From: Merdimonas sp963929015
Lineage (GTDB): Bacteria > Bacillota > Clostridia > Lachnospirales > Lachnospiraceae
Direction: 5' to 3'
Length of the DNA stretch: 64,000 nucleotides
Assembly (NCBI RefSeq): GCF_963929015.1
Contig: NZ_CAWVHE010000003.1
Span: forward strand, 62,001 to 126,000
The position numbers and the translations under genes are program-made. Position 1 is the first letter of the stretch; each line of letters begins with the position of its first letter. The notes beneath the pieces are model-generated. The model was given only the letters and a program-made list of their open reading frames with translations, did no database searches and was not told where the DNA came from. Below, one piece after another: positions 15,691-23,809 of the stretch.

Positions 15691-15710
15691 AACAACATAA
15701 AATATGTGGG
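15691..15710. promoter_or_regulatory. candidate DeoR-type operator upstream of deoR
   Basis: AACAACATAAAATATGTGGG matches the box at 13262-13281 except for one missing T and the last base. A further ACAACATAAA occurs at 15629-15638. The repetition before both operons suggests a regulon that includes self-control. Confidence 0.55.
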
Positions 15711-15735
15711 ATTTGTTTGGAAATGGAGGTGAAAT

Positions 15736-16521
15736 ATGCTTGCTATTGAAAGGCGCAATCATATTCTGGAAAGATTGCAGAAGGATAAGCGGGTGGTGGT
15801 CAGTGAACTGAGCCGGACGTATCAGGTGTCAGAAGAAACGATCCGCCGGGATCTGGAAAAGCTGGAAAATGACGGGCTGGTGATTAAGAGTTACGGCGGG
15901 GCGGTATTGAATGAGCACAGTATTTTTGACCTGCCTTTTAATATCCGGAAAAATCAGATGGTGGCGGAGAAGCAGAGGATTGCGGATACGATTGCGGATA
16001 TGGTGCGGGACGGCGAGGCGCTGATGCTGGATGCCAGTTCCACGGCGGTCTATGTGGCCAGAAGGCTGAAGAGCAAGAAAAAGCTGACGGTGATCACGAA
16101 TTCCGTGGAGATCATTGTGGAGCTGTTTGATGTGCCGGAGTGGAATGTGATCTCCACTGGGGGTGTGTCGCGGGAGCGTTCGTTTGCGCTGGTGGGCCCC
16201 AATACGAACCGAATGATCAGTTCCTACCATGTGGACAAGGCGATTATATCCTGCAAGGCCGCCAATATGGCCACAGGTATGATGGATTCGGACGAGCAGG
16301 ACGCCTGCAGCAAGCGGCTGATGCTTGCCGCGGCCAAGGAGCGGATCCTGGTGGCGGATAATTCCAAATTTGACAAGATGGCATTTGCCAAAGTGGCGGA
16401 CTGGACGGAGCTGACAAAGGTGGTAACGGACCGGGAGCCATCCAGAGAGTGGCTCCGGGAGTTTGAGCGGCTTCGGATCGAGTGTGTTTATCCGGGGAAA
16501 GAAGACGTGAAAAGTAAATAA
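15736..16521 (+). CDS. DeoR/GlpR family transcriptional regulator
   Basis: A 261-residue DeoR-family repressor with an N-terminal winged helix (LAIERRNHILERLQKDKRVV, SEETIRRDLEKLE) and a C-terminal sugar-phosphate sensor domain of the ribose-5-P isomerase-like fold (DASSTAVYVARRL, ITNSVEI, VADNSKFDK). AATGGAGGTGAAAT precedes the ATG. It heads the operon with ketose-bisphosphate aldolase, FGGY kinase, dehydrogenase and PfkB. The effector is expected to be a phosphorylated sugar of that pathway. Candidate boxes at 13262 and 15691 tie it also to fucA-rhaB. Confidence 0.9.
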   Translation: MLAIERRNHILERLQKDKRVVVSELSRTYQVSEETIRRDLEKLENDGLVIKSYGGAVLNEHSIFDLPFNIRKNQMVAEKQRIADTIADMVRDGEALMLDASSTAVYVARRLKSKKKLTVITNSVEIIVELFDVPEWNVISTGGVSRERSFALVGPNTNRMISSYHVDKAIISCKAANMATGMMDSDEQDACSKRLMLAAAKERILVADNSKFDKMAFAKVADWTELTKVVTDREPSREWLREFERLRIECVYPGKEDVKSK

Positions 16522-16555
16522 AAAATAAGAAAATAAAAAACAGGAGGACAAAGAA

Positions 16556-17407
16556 ATGGCATTGGTAACTTCAAAACAGATGCTGGAGGATGCCCAGAAG
16601 GGCGGTTATGCAGTTGGTGCATTCAATGTGGAGAACATGGAGATGGTAAAGGCAGTGATCGCTGCGGCAGAGGAGATGCAGGCTCCGGTCATGCTCCAGA
16701 CCACACCGTCTACGGTGAAATATGGCACGCTTGAGAGCTATTACGCTATCGTTGCCGCAGAGGCAAAGAAGGCAAGTGTTCCCGTATGTCTCCACTTGGA
16801 TCACGGCAGCAGCTTTGAGCTGGCGGCACAGGCTCTGCGGGCAGGCTACACTTCTGTTATGATCGACGGATCCCACGAGGATTTCGAGGGAAATGTAGCA
16901 GTGACGAAGAAGGTAGCCGATATGGCAAATGCTATAGGCATTCCGGTAGAAGCGGAGCTTGGAAAAGTAGGCGGAAAGGAAGATGACCTGGAAGCAGAGG
17001 CGGATACCAACACCGATCCGCAGGAAGCAAAGGAATTCGTAGAGCGTACCGGCGTGACTTCTCTGGCCGTGGCGATCGGAACCGCTCACGGCTTCTACAA
17101 GACCACACCGGTCCTGGATAAAGAGAGAGTTTCGGAGATCAAGGCGGTAGTTTCCGTACCGTTGGTACTTCACGGCGCATCCGGATTAAGCGATGAAGAT
17201 GTAAAAGAATGCGTGCAGAGAGGCATGTGCAAGGTAAATTTCGCGACAGAGCTCCGGGCTGCCTATACAGACGCAGGCAAAAAGCTGCTGGAAGAAAAAC
17301 CGGAGACCTTTGATCCGAAGAAATTTGGCGTTGTGGGCATGGAAGCTGTCAAAGAGCTGGTAAAAGGCCGTATGAAAGTTCTGGGCTGCGAGGGAAAGGC
17401 AAAATAA
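16556..17407 (+). CDS. class II ketose-bisphosphate aldolase (GatY/Fba type)
   Basis: A 283-residue class II aldolase with the zinc motifs LHLDHGSSFE and AHGFYKT and the phosphate-binding LVLHGASGLS. This group (GatY, KbaY, FbaA) splits tagatose- or fructose-1,6-bisphosphate into DHAP and glyceraldehyde-3-phosphate. CAGGAGGACAAAGAA precedes the ATG. It is a separate paralogue from the glycolytic aldolase at 42486 and from the enzyme at 56209. In this operon it would take the product of the PfkB kinase at 20056. Confidence 0.88.
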   Translation: MALVTSKQMLEDAQKGGYAVGAFNVENMEMVKAVIAAAEEMQAPVMLQTTPSTVKYGTLESYYAIVAAEAKKASVPVCLHLDHGSSFELAAQALRAGYTSVMIDGSHEDFEGNVAVTKKVADMANAIGIPVEAELGKVGGKEDDLEAEADTNTDPQEAKEFVERTGVTSLAVAIGTAHGFYKTTPVLDKERVSEIKAVVSVPLVLHGASGLSDEDVKECVQRGMCKVNFATELRAAYTDAGKKLLEEKPETFDPKKFGVVGMEAVKELVKGRMKVLGCEGKAK

Positions 17408-17475
17408 AGGGCAGCCGGATAAAAGGAAGGACTGTGCAAGGGAAAAAGCAACACGACAGAAAGAGTGGTACGCTT

Positions 17476-18993
17476 ATGAAACAATATTTATTAGGGATTG
17501 ATATTGGAACCAGCGCATGCAAAACAGCTGTTTTTGACGAGAACGGTCATGTGCTGGCCACCGGAAGCGGCGATTATCCGGTTTATTATCCAAGACCCGG
17601 GTGGGCGGAACAAAATCCGGAAGAATGGTGGGCTGCTGTCTGCGACGCCATCAAAGAAATGCTGGAAACAAGCGGCATCCGTGCGGGGGAGATTGCGGGC
17701 ATCGGCATCGACGGCCAGAGCTGGTCGGCCATCCCGGTGGACAGGGATGGAAATGTCCTGGCCAACACTCCGATCTGGATGGATACCCGGGCGGCGGATA
17801 TCTGCGAAGAAGTAGGGGCGAGGATTGGAGAAGACAGGATTTTTCAGGTCTGCGGCAACCCATTTAAAGCTACTTATACTACGCCGAAGATTCTCTGGTA
17901 TCAGAGAAATCTGCCGGAAGTTTACGGGCATACTTATAAAATACTGCAGTCTAACAGTTATATCGCCTATAAACTGACCGGGGAAATGACCCAGGAATTA
18001 AGCCAGGGGTACGGCCTGCACTGCTTTGATATGCGAAAAGGCGTGTGGGATTATGAGATGTGCAGGGAATTTGGGATCCGGGAAGACCTGCTCCCGGACA
18101 TTTATCCCAGTCACGCCATTGTAGGGAGCGTGACGGAACAGGCGGCAAAAGAATGTGGCCTGCTTGCCGGTACGCCGGTGGCGGCAGGCGCTCTGGATGC
18201 AGCCTGCGGAACCCTGGGAGCCGGAGTGGTGCATCCGGGCGAGACCCAGGAGCAGGGCGGACAGGCCGGCGGCATGAGCATCTGCATCGATGAATATAAG
18301 GCGGATCCCAGACTGATCTTAAGTTATCACGCGGCCGCCGGGCAGTGGATCCTGCAGGGCGGCACCGTAGGCGGAGGCGGCGTTATGCGCTGGATGGAGC
18401 AGCAGTTTGGGGATTATGAGAGAAGCCGGAAGACAGAGCTTGGGAAGAGTTCCCTGGATCAGTTCAATGATCTGGCGGGAAATGTGCCGGCAGGAAGCGA
18501 CGGCGTGGTATTTCTTCCTTATATGTCCGGCGAGCGGTCCCCAATCTGGGACCCCAACGCCAAAGGCGTATTTTACGGGCTGGACTTTAGCAAGACTAAG
18601 GGACATTTCATCCGCGCGGCCATGGAAGGCGTAGCCCTGTCCCTTCGCCACAATCTGGAAGTGGCAGAGGAAGCGGGCGCCAGAGCAGATGTATTACGAG
18701 CCATGGGAGGATCAGCAAACTCTCTTCTCTGGACGCAGATTAAGGCAGATGTGACAGGCAAAGAGATTCTTGTGCCATCATCCGATACAGCCACGACTCT
18801 GGGCGCAGTGATCCTGGCAGGAGTGGGGATCGGGATGTATAAAAGTTTTGAGGAGGCAGTGGATAAGACCGTGGAAATCAAACGGTCCCACAAGCCGGAT
18901 CCGGCGAAGAAAGAAGTATATGATCGAAACTATGAGACGTATTTAAAATTATATGACCATTTGAAAGATCTTATGGCGGAAAGGAGCAGATAA
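17476..18993 (+). CDS. FGGY family carbohydrate kinase (xylulokinase-like)
   Basis: A 505-residue FGGY kinase; the start at 17476 gives the standard MKQYLLGIDIGTSACKTAVFD. Sugar-site segments are GIGIDGQSWSAIPVD and IWMDTRAADI, unlike xylulokinase, and FLPYMSGERSPIWDP and RAMGGSANSLLW lie in the ATP domain. It sits between an aldolase and a polyol-type dehydrogenase, so phosphorylation of a hexitol or ketohexose is a reasonable guess. No upstream AGGAGG is close (AAAGAGTGGTACGCTT), and expression may depend on the aldolase gene 68 bases before. Confidence 0.82.
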   Translation: MKQYLLGIDIGTSACKTAVFDENGHVLATGSGDYPVYYPRPGWAEQNPEEWWAAVCDAIKEMLETSGIRAGEIAGIGIDGQSWSAIPVDRDGNVLANTPIWMDTRAADICEEVGARIGEDRIFQVCGNPFKATYTTPKILWYQRNLPEVYGHTYKILQSNSYIAYKLTGEMTQELSQGYGLHCFDMRKGVWDYEMCREFGIREDLLPDIYPSHAIVGSVTEQAAKECGLLAGTPVAAGALDAACGTLGAGVVHPGETQEQGGQAGGMSICIDEYKADPRLILSYHAAAGQWILQGGTVGGGGVMRWMEQQFGDYERSRKTELGKSSLDQFNDLAGNVPAGSDGVVFLPYMSGERSPIWDPNAKGVFYGLDFSKTKGHFIRAAMEGVALSLRHNLEVAEEAGARADVLRAMGGSANSLLWTQIKADVTGKEILVPSSDTATTLGAVILAGVGIGMYKSFEEAVDKTVEIKRSHKPDPAKKEVYDRNYETYLKLYDHLKDLMAERSR

Positions 18994-18996
18994 GAA

Positions 18997-20046
18997 ATGA
19001 AAGCAGCAGTTGTATGTGCAAATGAAGACGTACGCTACATGGATTATGAAGAGCCGCAGGTGGCGCCAGGCACCGTAAAGGTTAAAGTTAAAGCATCGGG
19101 CATCTGTGGATCTGATATCCCAAGAGTCCTGAATCACGGCGTACATTTTTATCCGATCGTACTGGGACATGAGTTTTCCGGCGATGTGGTAGAGGTAGGA
19201 GAAGGAGTGACCTCCATCAAAGTGGGCGACCATGTGTCCGGCGCGCCTCTGGTTCCCTGTATGAAATGTGACGACTGTCAGAAGGGAAATTTCTCTCTGT
19301 GCAAACACTACAGCTTTATCGGTTCCAGACAGCAGGGCAGCAACGCAGACTATGTCGTGATCCCGGAGCAGAATGCGGTGGTCTATGATCCCAGCATTTC
19401 CTATGAGCAGGCGGCTATGTTCGAGCCCTCCACCGTGGCCCTTCACGGCGTATACCAGAACCAGTACCAGGGCGGCGGCTATGTGGCGGTTCTCGGCGGC
19501 GGCACCATCGGTATGTTTACCATGCAGTGGACCAAAATTTTCGGCTCCAAGAAGGTTGTGGTGTTTGATATCAGCGAGGAACGTCTGGAACTGGCAAAAC
19601 GGCTGGGCGCTGACGAGGTGATCAATACTACAGAAGAAAATTATATGGAAAAGGCCATGGCCATCACAGAGGGCAAAGGATATGATTATGTATTCGAAAC
19701 AGCAGGACAGGTGCCCACACTGAAAATGGCATTCGAAGTGGCTGCCAACAAAGCGCATGTGTGCTGCATCGGAACACCCCATGCAGACGCGACATTTACA
19801 CCGGCCCTGTGGGAGAAGATGAACCGCAAGGAATTCTATCTGACCGGTTCCTGGATGTCCTACAGCGCGCCGTTCCCGGGCAAAGAGTGGAAGCTGACGG
19901 CCCATTATTTTGCCACAGGACAGCTCAAATTCGATCCGGGATTCATTTTTAAGAAAATGCCCATGAGCCAGGCCCAGGAAGCATTTCAGATGTATAAAAC
20001 ACCGGGGCTTGTACAGGGCAAGATCCTGTTGATGAACGAAGAGTAG
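18997..20046 (+). CDS. zinc-dependent polyol/polyol-phosphate dehydrogenase (GatD/sorbitol type)
   Basis: A 349-residue medium-chain dehydrogenase. Catalytic zinc ligands appear as GICGSDIP (Cys) and LGHEFSGDV (His-Glu); the structural zinc is bound by CMKCDDCQKGNFSLC. The Rossmann motif is VLGGGTIG. The length and motifs fit galactitol-1-phosphate 5-dehydrogenase and sorbitol dehydrogenases. AAAGGAGCAGATAAGAA, inside the kinase gene end, precedes the ATG. With the flanking kinases and aldolase it would oxidise a hexitol phosphate to tagatose-6-P or fructose-6-P-type product. Confidence 0.87.
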   Translation: MKAAVVCANEDVRYMDYEEPQVAPGTVKVKVKASGICGSDIPRVLNHGVHFYPIVLGHEFSGDVVEVGEGVTSIKVGDHVSGAPLVPCMKCDDCQKGNFSLCKHYSFIGSRQQGSNADYVVIPEQNAVVYDPSISYEQAAMFEPSTVALHGVYQNQYQGGGYVAVLGGGTIGMFTMQWTKIFGSKKVVVFDISEERLELAKRLGADEVINTTEENYMEKAMAITEGKGYDYVFETAGQVPTLKMAFEVAANKAHVCCIGTPHADATFTPALWEKMNRKEFYLTGSWMSYSAPFPGKEWKLTAHYFATGQLKFDPGFIFKKMPMSQAQEAFQMYKTPGLVQGKILLMNEE

Positions 20047-20055
20047 GAGGCTGTT

Positions 20056-20988
20056 ATGATACTGACCGTAACATTAAATGCAGCGATCGATAAGCGGTAC
20101 GTGGTGGAAGAGTTCCGGGAAGGAGAAGTCAACCGGGTAAAGGAATGCGCCTATGTGCCAGGAGGAAAAGGGCTGAATGTATCCAAGCCGGCGGCAGTTG
20201 CCGGGGCGGAAGTTGTGGCTACGGGATTCGTGGGCGGTCATGCGGGTAATTACATCGAAGAATCCTTAAAGGCCTATCATGTCACAGGAGATTTCTATCA
20301 TCTGGAGGCGGAAAGCCGTTCCTGCATCAATATCTGGGACGAAAAAAACCAGAGGCAGACCGAATTTCTGGAACCGGGCTTTACCGTGACAGAAGAAGAA
20401 TTTCAGGCTTTTGCCGAAAAATTCCGGGGTCTGGTGGAACAGGCGGACGTAGTGACCATGTCCGGCAGCGTGCCCAAAGGCCTGGATGGAACGGCATATC
20501 AGCGTCTGGTAAAGATCGTAAAAGACGCCGGTAAGCCGGTGATCCTGGACACCAGCGGGAAACTTCTGACCATGGGTATCGAGGCCTGCCCCACGATGAT
20601 CAAACCCAACATTGACGAGATCCGGATGCTGACCGGTAAACGCTGCGACCACATGGAAGACATCATTGAGGCGGCAAAAGCAGTGCATGAAAAAGGCGTC
20701 GAGGTGGTTGCGGTATCTCTGGGCGCGGACGGGTCCCTTGCAGTGGGAAAAGAAGGCGTGTTCCGGGCGATTGTTCCCAAGATCCAGGCAGTCAACACCG
20801 TGGGATGCGGAGATTCCATGATCGCAGGATTTGCCCTGGGATTTGCCGAGGGAGCAGGGCTGGAAGAAACCCTTCGCAAAGCCAGCGCCATTTCCGCGGC
20901 AGCCGCACTCCGGGAAGAGACCGGTTTCTTTGTCATGGAAGATATGGAACAGCTGTACCCGCAGATCCAGATTGAAAAGATCGGATAA
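20056..20988 (+). CDS. 1-phosphofructokinase / tagatose-6-phosphate kinase (PfkB family)
   Basis: A 310-residue PfkB kinase starting MILTVTLNAAIDKRY, a signature of the FruK/LacC group, which phosphorylates fructose-1-P or tagatose-6-P. Further signs are PGGKGLNVSK, TMSGSVPKG and the catalytic NTVGCGDSMIAGF with Asp as the base. GAGGCTGTT precedes the ATG and the gap to the dehydrogenase is nine bases. Its product would be a 1,6-bisphosphate for the aldolase at 16556. A hairpin with a T-run follows at 21013 and reaches the amidase start. Confidence 0.88.
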   Translation: MILTVTLNAAIDKRYVVEEFREGEVNRVKECAYVPGGKGLNVSKPAAVAGAEVVATGFVGGHAGNYIEESLKAYHVTGDFYHLEAESRSCINIWDEKNQRQTEFLEPGFTVTEEEFQAFAEKFRGLVEQADVVTMSGSVPKGLDGTAYQRLVKIVKDAGKPVILDTSGKLLTMGIEACPTMIKPNIDEIRMLTGKRCDHMEDIIEAAKAVHEKGVEVVAVSLGADGSLAVGKEGVFRAIVPKIQAVNTVGCGDSMIAGFALGFAEGAGLEETLRKASAISAAAALREETGFFVMEDMEQLYPQIQIEKIG

Positions 20989-21012
20989 GTTCCTGGAAAA
21001 AGAATGCACACA

Positions 21013-21064
21013 ATACCCCTTTTTCGCATACGTTAAGATAGAACGTAGGGAAAGGGGTATTTTT
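21013..21064 (+). terminator. terminator overlapping the amidase ribosome binding site
   Basis: ATACCCCTTT (21013-21022 region) pairs with AAAGGGGTAT (21051-21060), with an inner ACGTT/AACGT pairing, and TTTT follows directly before the ATG at 21065. The right arm contains the only Shine-Dalgarno-like run (AAAGGGG) of the amidase gene, so the structure could both end the PfkB operon and mask amidase translation. Confidence 0.65.
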
Positions 21065-21862
21065 ATGCCATATTCAATCATGCTGGATGCCGGACACGGC
21101 GGAAAAGATCCGGGCGCCGTATCTGCAGGCCGCCAGGAGAAGGACGATACACTCAGGCTTATGCTGATGGTGGGAGAGATCCTGCAGGACAGAGGGGTGG
21201 ATGTGGAATATACCAGGACCACAGATATCTATGAGACGCCGGTGGAGAAGGCGATGGAAGCCAATGCGGCAGGAGTGGATTACTTTGTTTCCATTCACAG
21301 AAATTCTACCCCGGATGAAAAAGGACCGTCCGGAGTGGAGAGTCTGGTCTACGATCTGTCCGGGGTGAAGTATGAGATGGCCCAGGACATCAACGAACAG
21401 CTGGAAGCCGTGGGATTCGTGAACCGGGGCGTGCAGGCAAGGCCCAATCTTGCGGTGCTCCGGCGGACGAAGATGCCGGCGGTGCTGGTGGAAGTGGGAT
21501 TTATCAATTCTGATACAGATAATCAGCTGTTGGATGAAAATATGCGGGATATTGCGGAAGCCATCGCTGAAGGGATCCTGGATACGCTGGAGTATGAAGG
21601 GGAACTGGGCGGAGGAACTGCCGGAACCTTGCAGGGCGGCCCTCATTACCGGGTGCAGGCGGGCGCCTACCGGAACCGGACCTATGCCCAGCGGCTGATG
21701 GAAGAACTGATGGAGTATGACATTCCGGCTTATATCGATGACTCTGGTCCGTTCTATCTGGTGCAGATCGGCGACTACCGGGATCTGGATGAAGCCGCGG
21801 CGATGGAGCAGAGGGTAAAAAGGGCCGGATACCCGGCGGTGATCGTAAAACTGCCTTCCTGA
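21065..21862 (+). CDS. N-acetylmuramoyl-L-alanine amidase with SPOR domain
   Basis: A 265-residue protein with an Amidase_3 domain (about 1-180: LDAGHGGKDPGA, VSIHRNSTP, VLVEVGFINSDTDNQLL giving the zinc His/Glu/His and catalytic Glu) and a C-terminal SPOR domain (about 195-265: YRVQAGAYRNRTYAQRL, YLVQIGDYRDL) that binds denuded glycan strands. Such enzymes cleave septal or spore-wall peptidoglycan. No signal peptide is present, as in CwlD/CwlC-like sporulation amidases that act in the mother cell or are released at lysis. The start follows AAAGGGGTATTTTT, inside a hairpin. Confidence 0.88.
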   Translation: MPYSIMLDAGHGGKDPGAVSAGRQEKDDTLRLMLMVGEILQDRGVDVEYTRTTDIYETPVEKAMEANAAGVDYFVSIHRNSTPDEKGPSGVESLVYDLSGVKYEMAQDINEQLEAVGFVNRGVQARPNLAVLRRTKMPAVLVEVGFINSDTDNQLLDENMRDIAEAIAEGILDTLEYEGELGGGTAGTLQGGPHYRVQAGAYRNRTYAQRLMEELMEYDIPAYIDDSGPFYLVQIGDYRDLDEAAAMEQRVKRAGYPAVIVKLPS

Positions 21863-21990
21863 CGTGCGCTGCAAAGGAAGATTTAACATAATTTTAAAGG
21901 GAATCTTTATATGGGCTTAACACTCCTGGACTATACTATCCTCAGAAAAGGAAAAAGAGGAACCTGTCTGATTCCAGGGAGGGAAAGAAC

Positions 21991-22236
21991 ATGAGAGAAT
22001 TATGGGAACTGACACAAAAATTTTGCAGAAATGAAGATGTGGAAGCAGTATTTCTTGCGGTGAATATCGTCTGCTGGACGGCAGGCACACTTCTGGCAGG
22101 GCTGGCGTTCTGCCTGATCACAGGAACCGCTGTCTCGCTTTGCCTGACAAAGCTGATGTGTGCCGCCATCTATATGGGTCTGATCGTCGGCCTGGCCGGC
22201 GGGATCGTATATTTATTCCGCAGAAGAGCACAGTAG
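21991..22236 (+). CDS. small two-helix membrane protein, unknown function
   Basis: An 81-residue protein after GGGAGGGAAAGAAC. A charged N-terminal stretch is followed by two membrane segments (about 22-48 and 54-75) and a basic RRRAQ end, so both termini are probably cytoplasmic. I do not recognise the family. Its last 24 bases overlap the convergent deoC gene. The 128 bases before it hold no other clear feature. Confidence 0.6.
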   Translation: MRELWELTQKFCRNEDVEAVFLAVNIVCWTAGTLLAGLAFCLITGTAVSLCLTKLMCAAIYMGLIVGLAGGIVYLFRRRAQ

Positions 22237-22869
22237 TTTTACTGCGGAACTGGTGCCGATCCGGCTGCATCCCGCCTGGATAAAGGCTTCTAAGTCTTCC
22301 CGGGTGCGGATTCCCCCTGCGGCTTTGATCTTGACCGAAGAGCCGATGTGCTCTTTGAATAATAAAATGTCTTCCATCGTGGCGCCGGCTGTGCCAAAAC
22401 CGGTGGAAGTTTTTATATAGTCAGCTCCGGCTTTTGTGACGATCTCACAGAGCCGGATTTTTTCGTCTCTGGTCAGATAGCAGGTCTCCACGATCACCTT
22501 TAAGATCCGGCTGCCTGCGGTTTCTCTGAGGGCGCGGATCTCCTCGTATACTTTATCAAAATCCCGGTTTTTCACATCTCCCAGGTTGATCACCATGTCC
22601 AGTTCGTCCGCCCCGTCCCGGAGAGCGAGCCGGGCTTCGCAGACTTTGGCCTCTGCAGGATTGTAGCCAAGAGGAAAGCCGATGACGGTACAGATGGGAA
22701 GTTCCGGTCCAAAAGCTTCCCTTGCTCTTCTGACATAAGAAGGAGGAATGCAGACCGAGGCAGTGTGGTAAGAGAGGGCCTCTTTACATAGTGTTTCGAT
22801 CTCGTCCCAGGTACAGACAGGTTTCAGAAGCGTGTGGTCGATATACTGCAGCATTTCCTTTGTTTCCAT
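22213..22869 (-). CDS. deoC: deoxyribose-phosphate aldolase
   Basis: A 218-residue class I aldolase that splits 2-deoxyribose-5-phosphate into acetaldehyde and glyceraldehyde-3-phosphate. The start at 22869 is set by AGGAGGTTACTT. Asp91 (DELDMVINLG), the Schiff-base Lys153 (DYIKTSTGF) and Lys182 (KIKAAGGIR) are in place. No nucleoside phosphorylase or phosphopentomutase gene is nearby; instead deoC is divergent from the glycyl radical enzyme activase, with overlapping promoters. This hints that the aldolase may process a deoxy-sugar phosphate linked to that enzyme. Confidence 0.92.
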   Translation of the reverse strand: METKEMLQYIDHTLLKPVCTWDEIETLCKEALSYHTASVCIPPSYVRRAREAFGPELPICTVIGFPLGYNPAEAKVCEARLALRDGADELDMVINLGDVKNRDFDKVYEEIRALRETAGSRILKVIVETCYLTRDEKIRLCEIVTKAGADYIKTSTGFGTAGATMEDILLFKEHIGSSVKIKAAGGIRTREDLEAFIQAGCSRIGTSSAVKLLCSSAE

Positions 22870-22900
22870 AAGTAACCTCCTCGCCGAATACATTATCTTT

Positions 22901-22930
22901 ATTGTATCTCCGGATCAGAAAAAATGTCAA
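22901..22930 (-). promoter_or_regulatory. deoC promoter
   Basis: On the - strand TTGACA (22930-22925) and TACAAT (22906-22901) are 18 bases apart. Its -35 lies within 10 bases of the -35 of the divergent promoter. Confidence 0.6.
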
Positions 22931-22939
22931 CAGAACTTA

Positions 22940-22967
22940 TTGACATTGAATGGTCATATGGTATAAT
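22940..22967 (+). promoter_or_regulatory. promoter of the glycyl radical enzyme operon, with inverted repeats
   Basis: TTGACA (22940-22945) and TATAAT (22962-22967) with a 16-base spacer. TGTCAA (22925-22930) mirrors the TTGACA, and AATGGT (22949-22954) mirrors ACCATT (22968-22973) across the -10, giving candidate operator half-sites between the two divergent genes. Confidence 0.7.
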
Positions 22968-22996
22968 ACCATTAAAGATAGAAAATGGGGGATATC

Positions 22997-23761
22997 ATGA
23001 CTTTAAAACTATTTCAAAAAGGATTTAATTATTCCCAGGACGGCCAGGGAAACCGGCTGGTCTATCATCTCCAGGGCTGCAATATGACCTGTCCCTGGTG
23101 CGCCAATCCGGAGGGGATGCCGATGGAGGGGGCCATGATCCGGGAAGCGGGGAAGTCTCCCAGGCTTTCCTGTAAAGTATACGAGACAGAAGAGATTTTA
23201 AGGGAGGCGGTAAGCTGTGTCCCCATGTTTTTTGACGGGGGCGGCGTAACCTTTAGCGGCGGGGAAGCCACCTGCCAGTTTGAGGCCCTCAAAGAAGTGC
23301 TGACAGAGCTTCAGAAAGCCGGGATCCACACGGCTGTAGAGACCAACGGCACCCACAGGAGACTGCCGGAACTCTTCCCCTGCATCGATCAGCTGATCAT
23401 GGACTGTAAGCACTGGGACGCAGAACAGCACCGGAAATACACCGGCGTCCCGTTTTCTGTGGTATATGCGAATCTAAAAGAAGCGGCTGCAAAGCATCCC
23501 AGGGTGGATATCCGGACGCCTCTTATCGGCGGCGTCAATGACAGTGAAGAGGATGTGGCACATTTCCTGGATCTTTATGAGGAACTTTCCGGCCCCAATG
23601 TGACCTTTGAGTTATTGAAGTATCACGAATACGGCAGGAAGAAATGGGAAGAGTGCGGATGGACCTATGCCATGGATGAAAAGGCACATGTAACCGTGGA
23701 GCAGATGAAGGATTTTCAGGAAAAGATCCGCGGAAGAGGACTTACTTATAAAAAGAGCTGA
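22997..23761 (+). CDS. glycyl radical enzyme activating protein (radical SAM)
   Basis: The protein is 254 residues from the ATG at 22997, chosen because GGGGGATATC precedes it; an ATG at 22985 would add four residues. CNMTCPWC (Cys28, Cys32, Cys35) holds the radical SAM 4Fe-4S cluster, followed by the SAM-binding GGGVTFSGGEA and ETNGTHRR. The short length matches pyruvate formate-lyase activase without the extra ferredoxin domain seen in many other activases. It generates the glycyl radical on the enzyme encoded 48 bases downstream. Confidence 0.9.
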   Translation: MTLKLFQKGFNYSQDGQGNRLVYHLQGCNMTCPWCANPEGMPMEGAMIREAGKSPRLSCKVYETEEILREAVSCVPMFFDGGGVTFSGGEATCQFEALKEVLTELQKAGIHTAVETNGTHRRLPELFPCIDQLIMDCKHWDAEQHRKYTGVPFSVVYANLKEAAAKHPRVDIRTPLIGGVNDSEEDVAHFLDLYEELSGPNVTFELLKYHEYGRKKWEECGWTYAMDEKAHVTVEQMKDFQEKIRGRGLTYKKS

Positions 23762-23809
23762 TACAAAGGCTGACCAGAATCAGAGGAGAAAGAAAGGAGC
23801 TGCAGAAAA

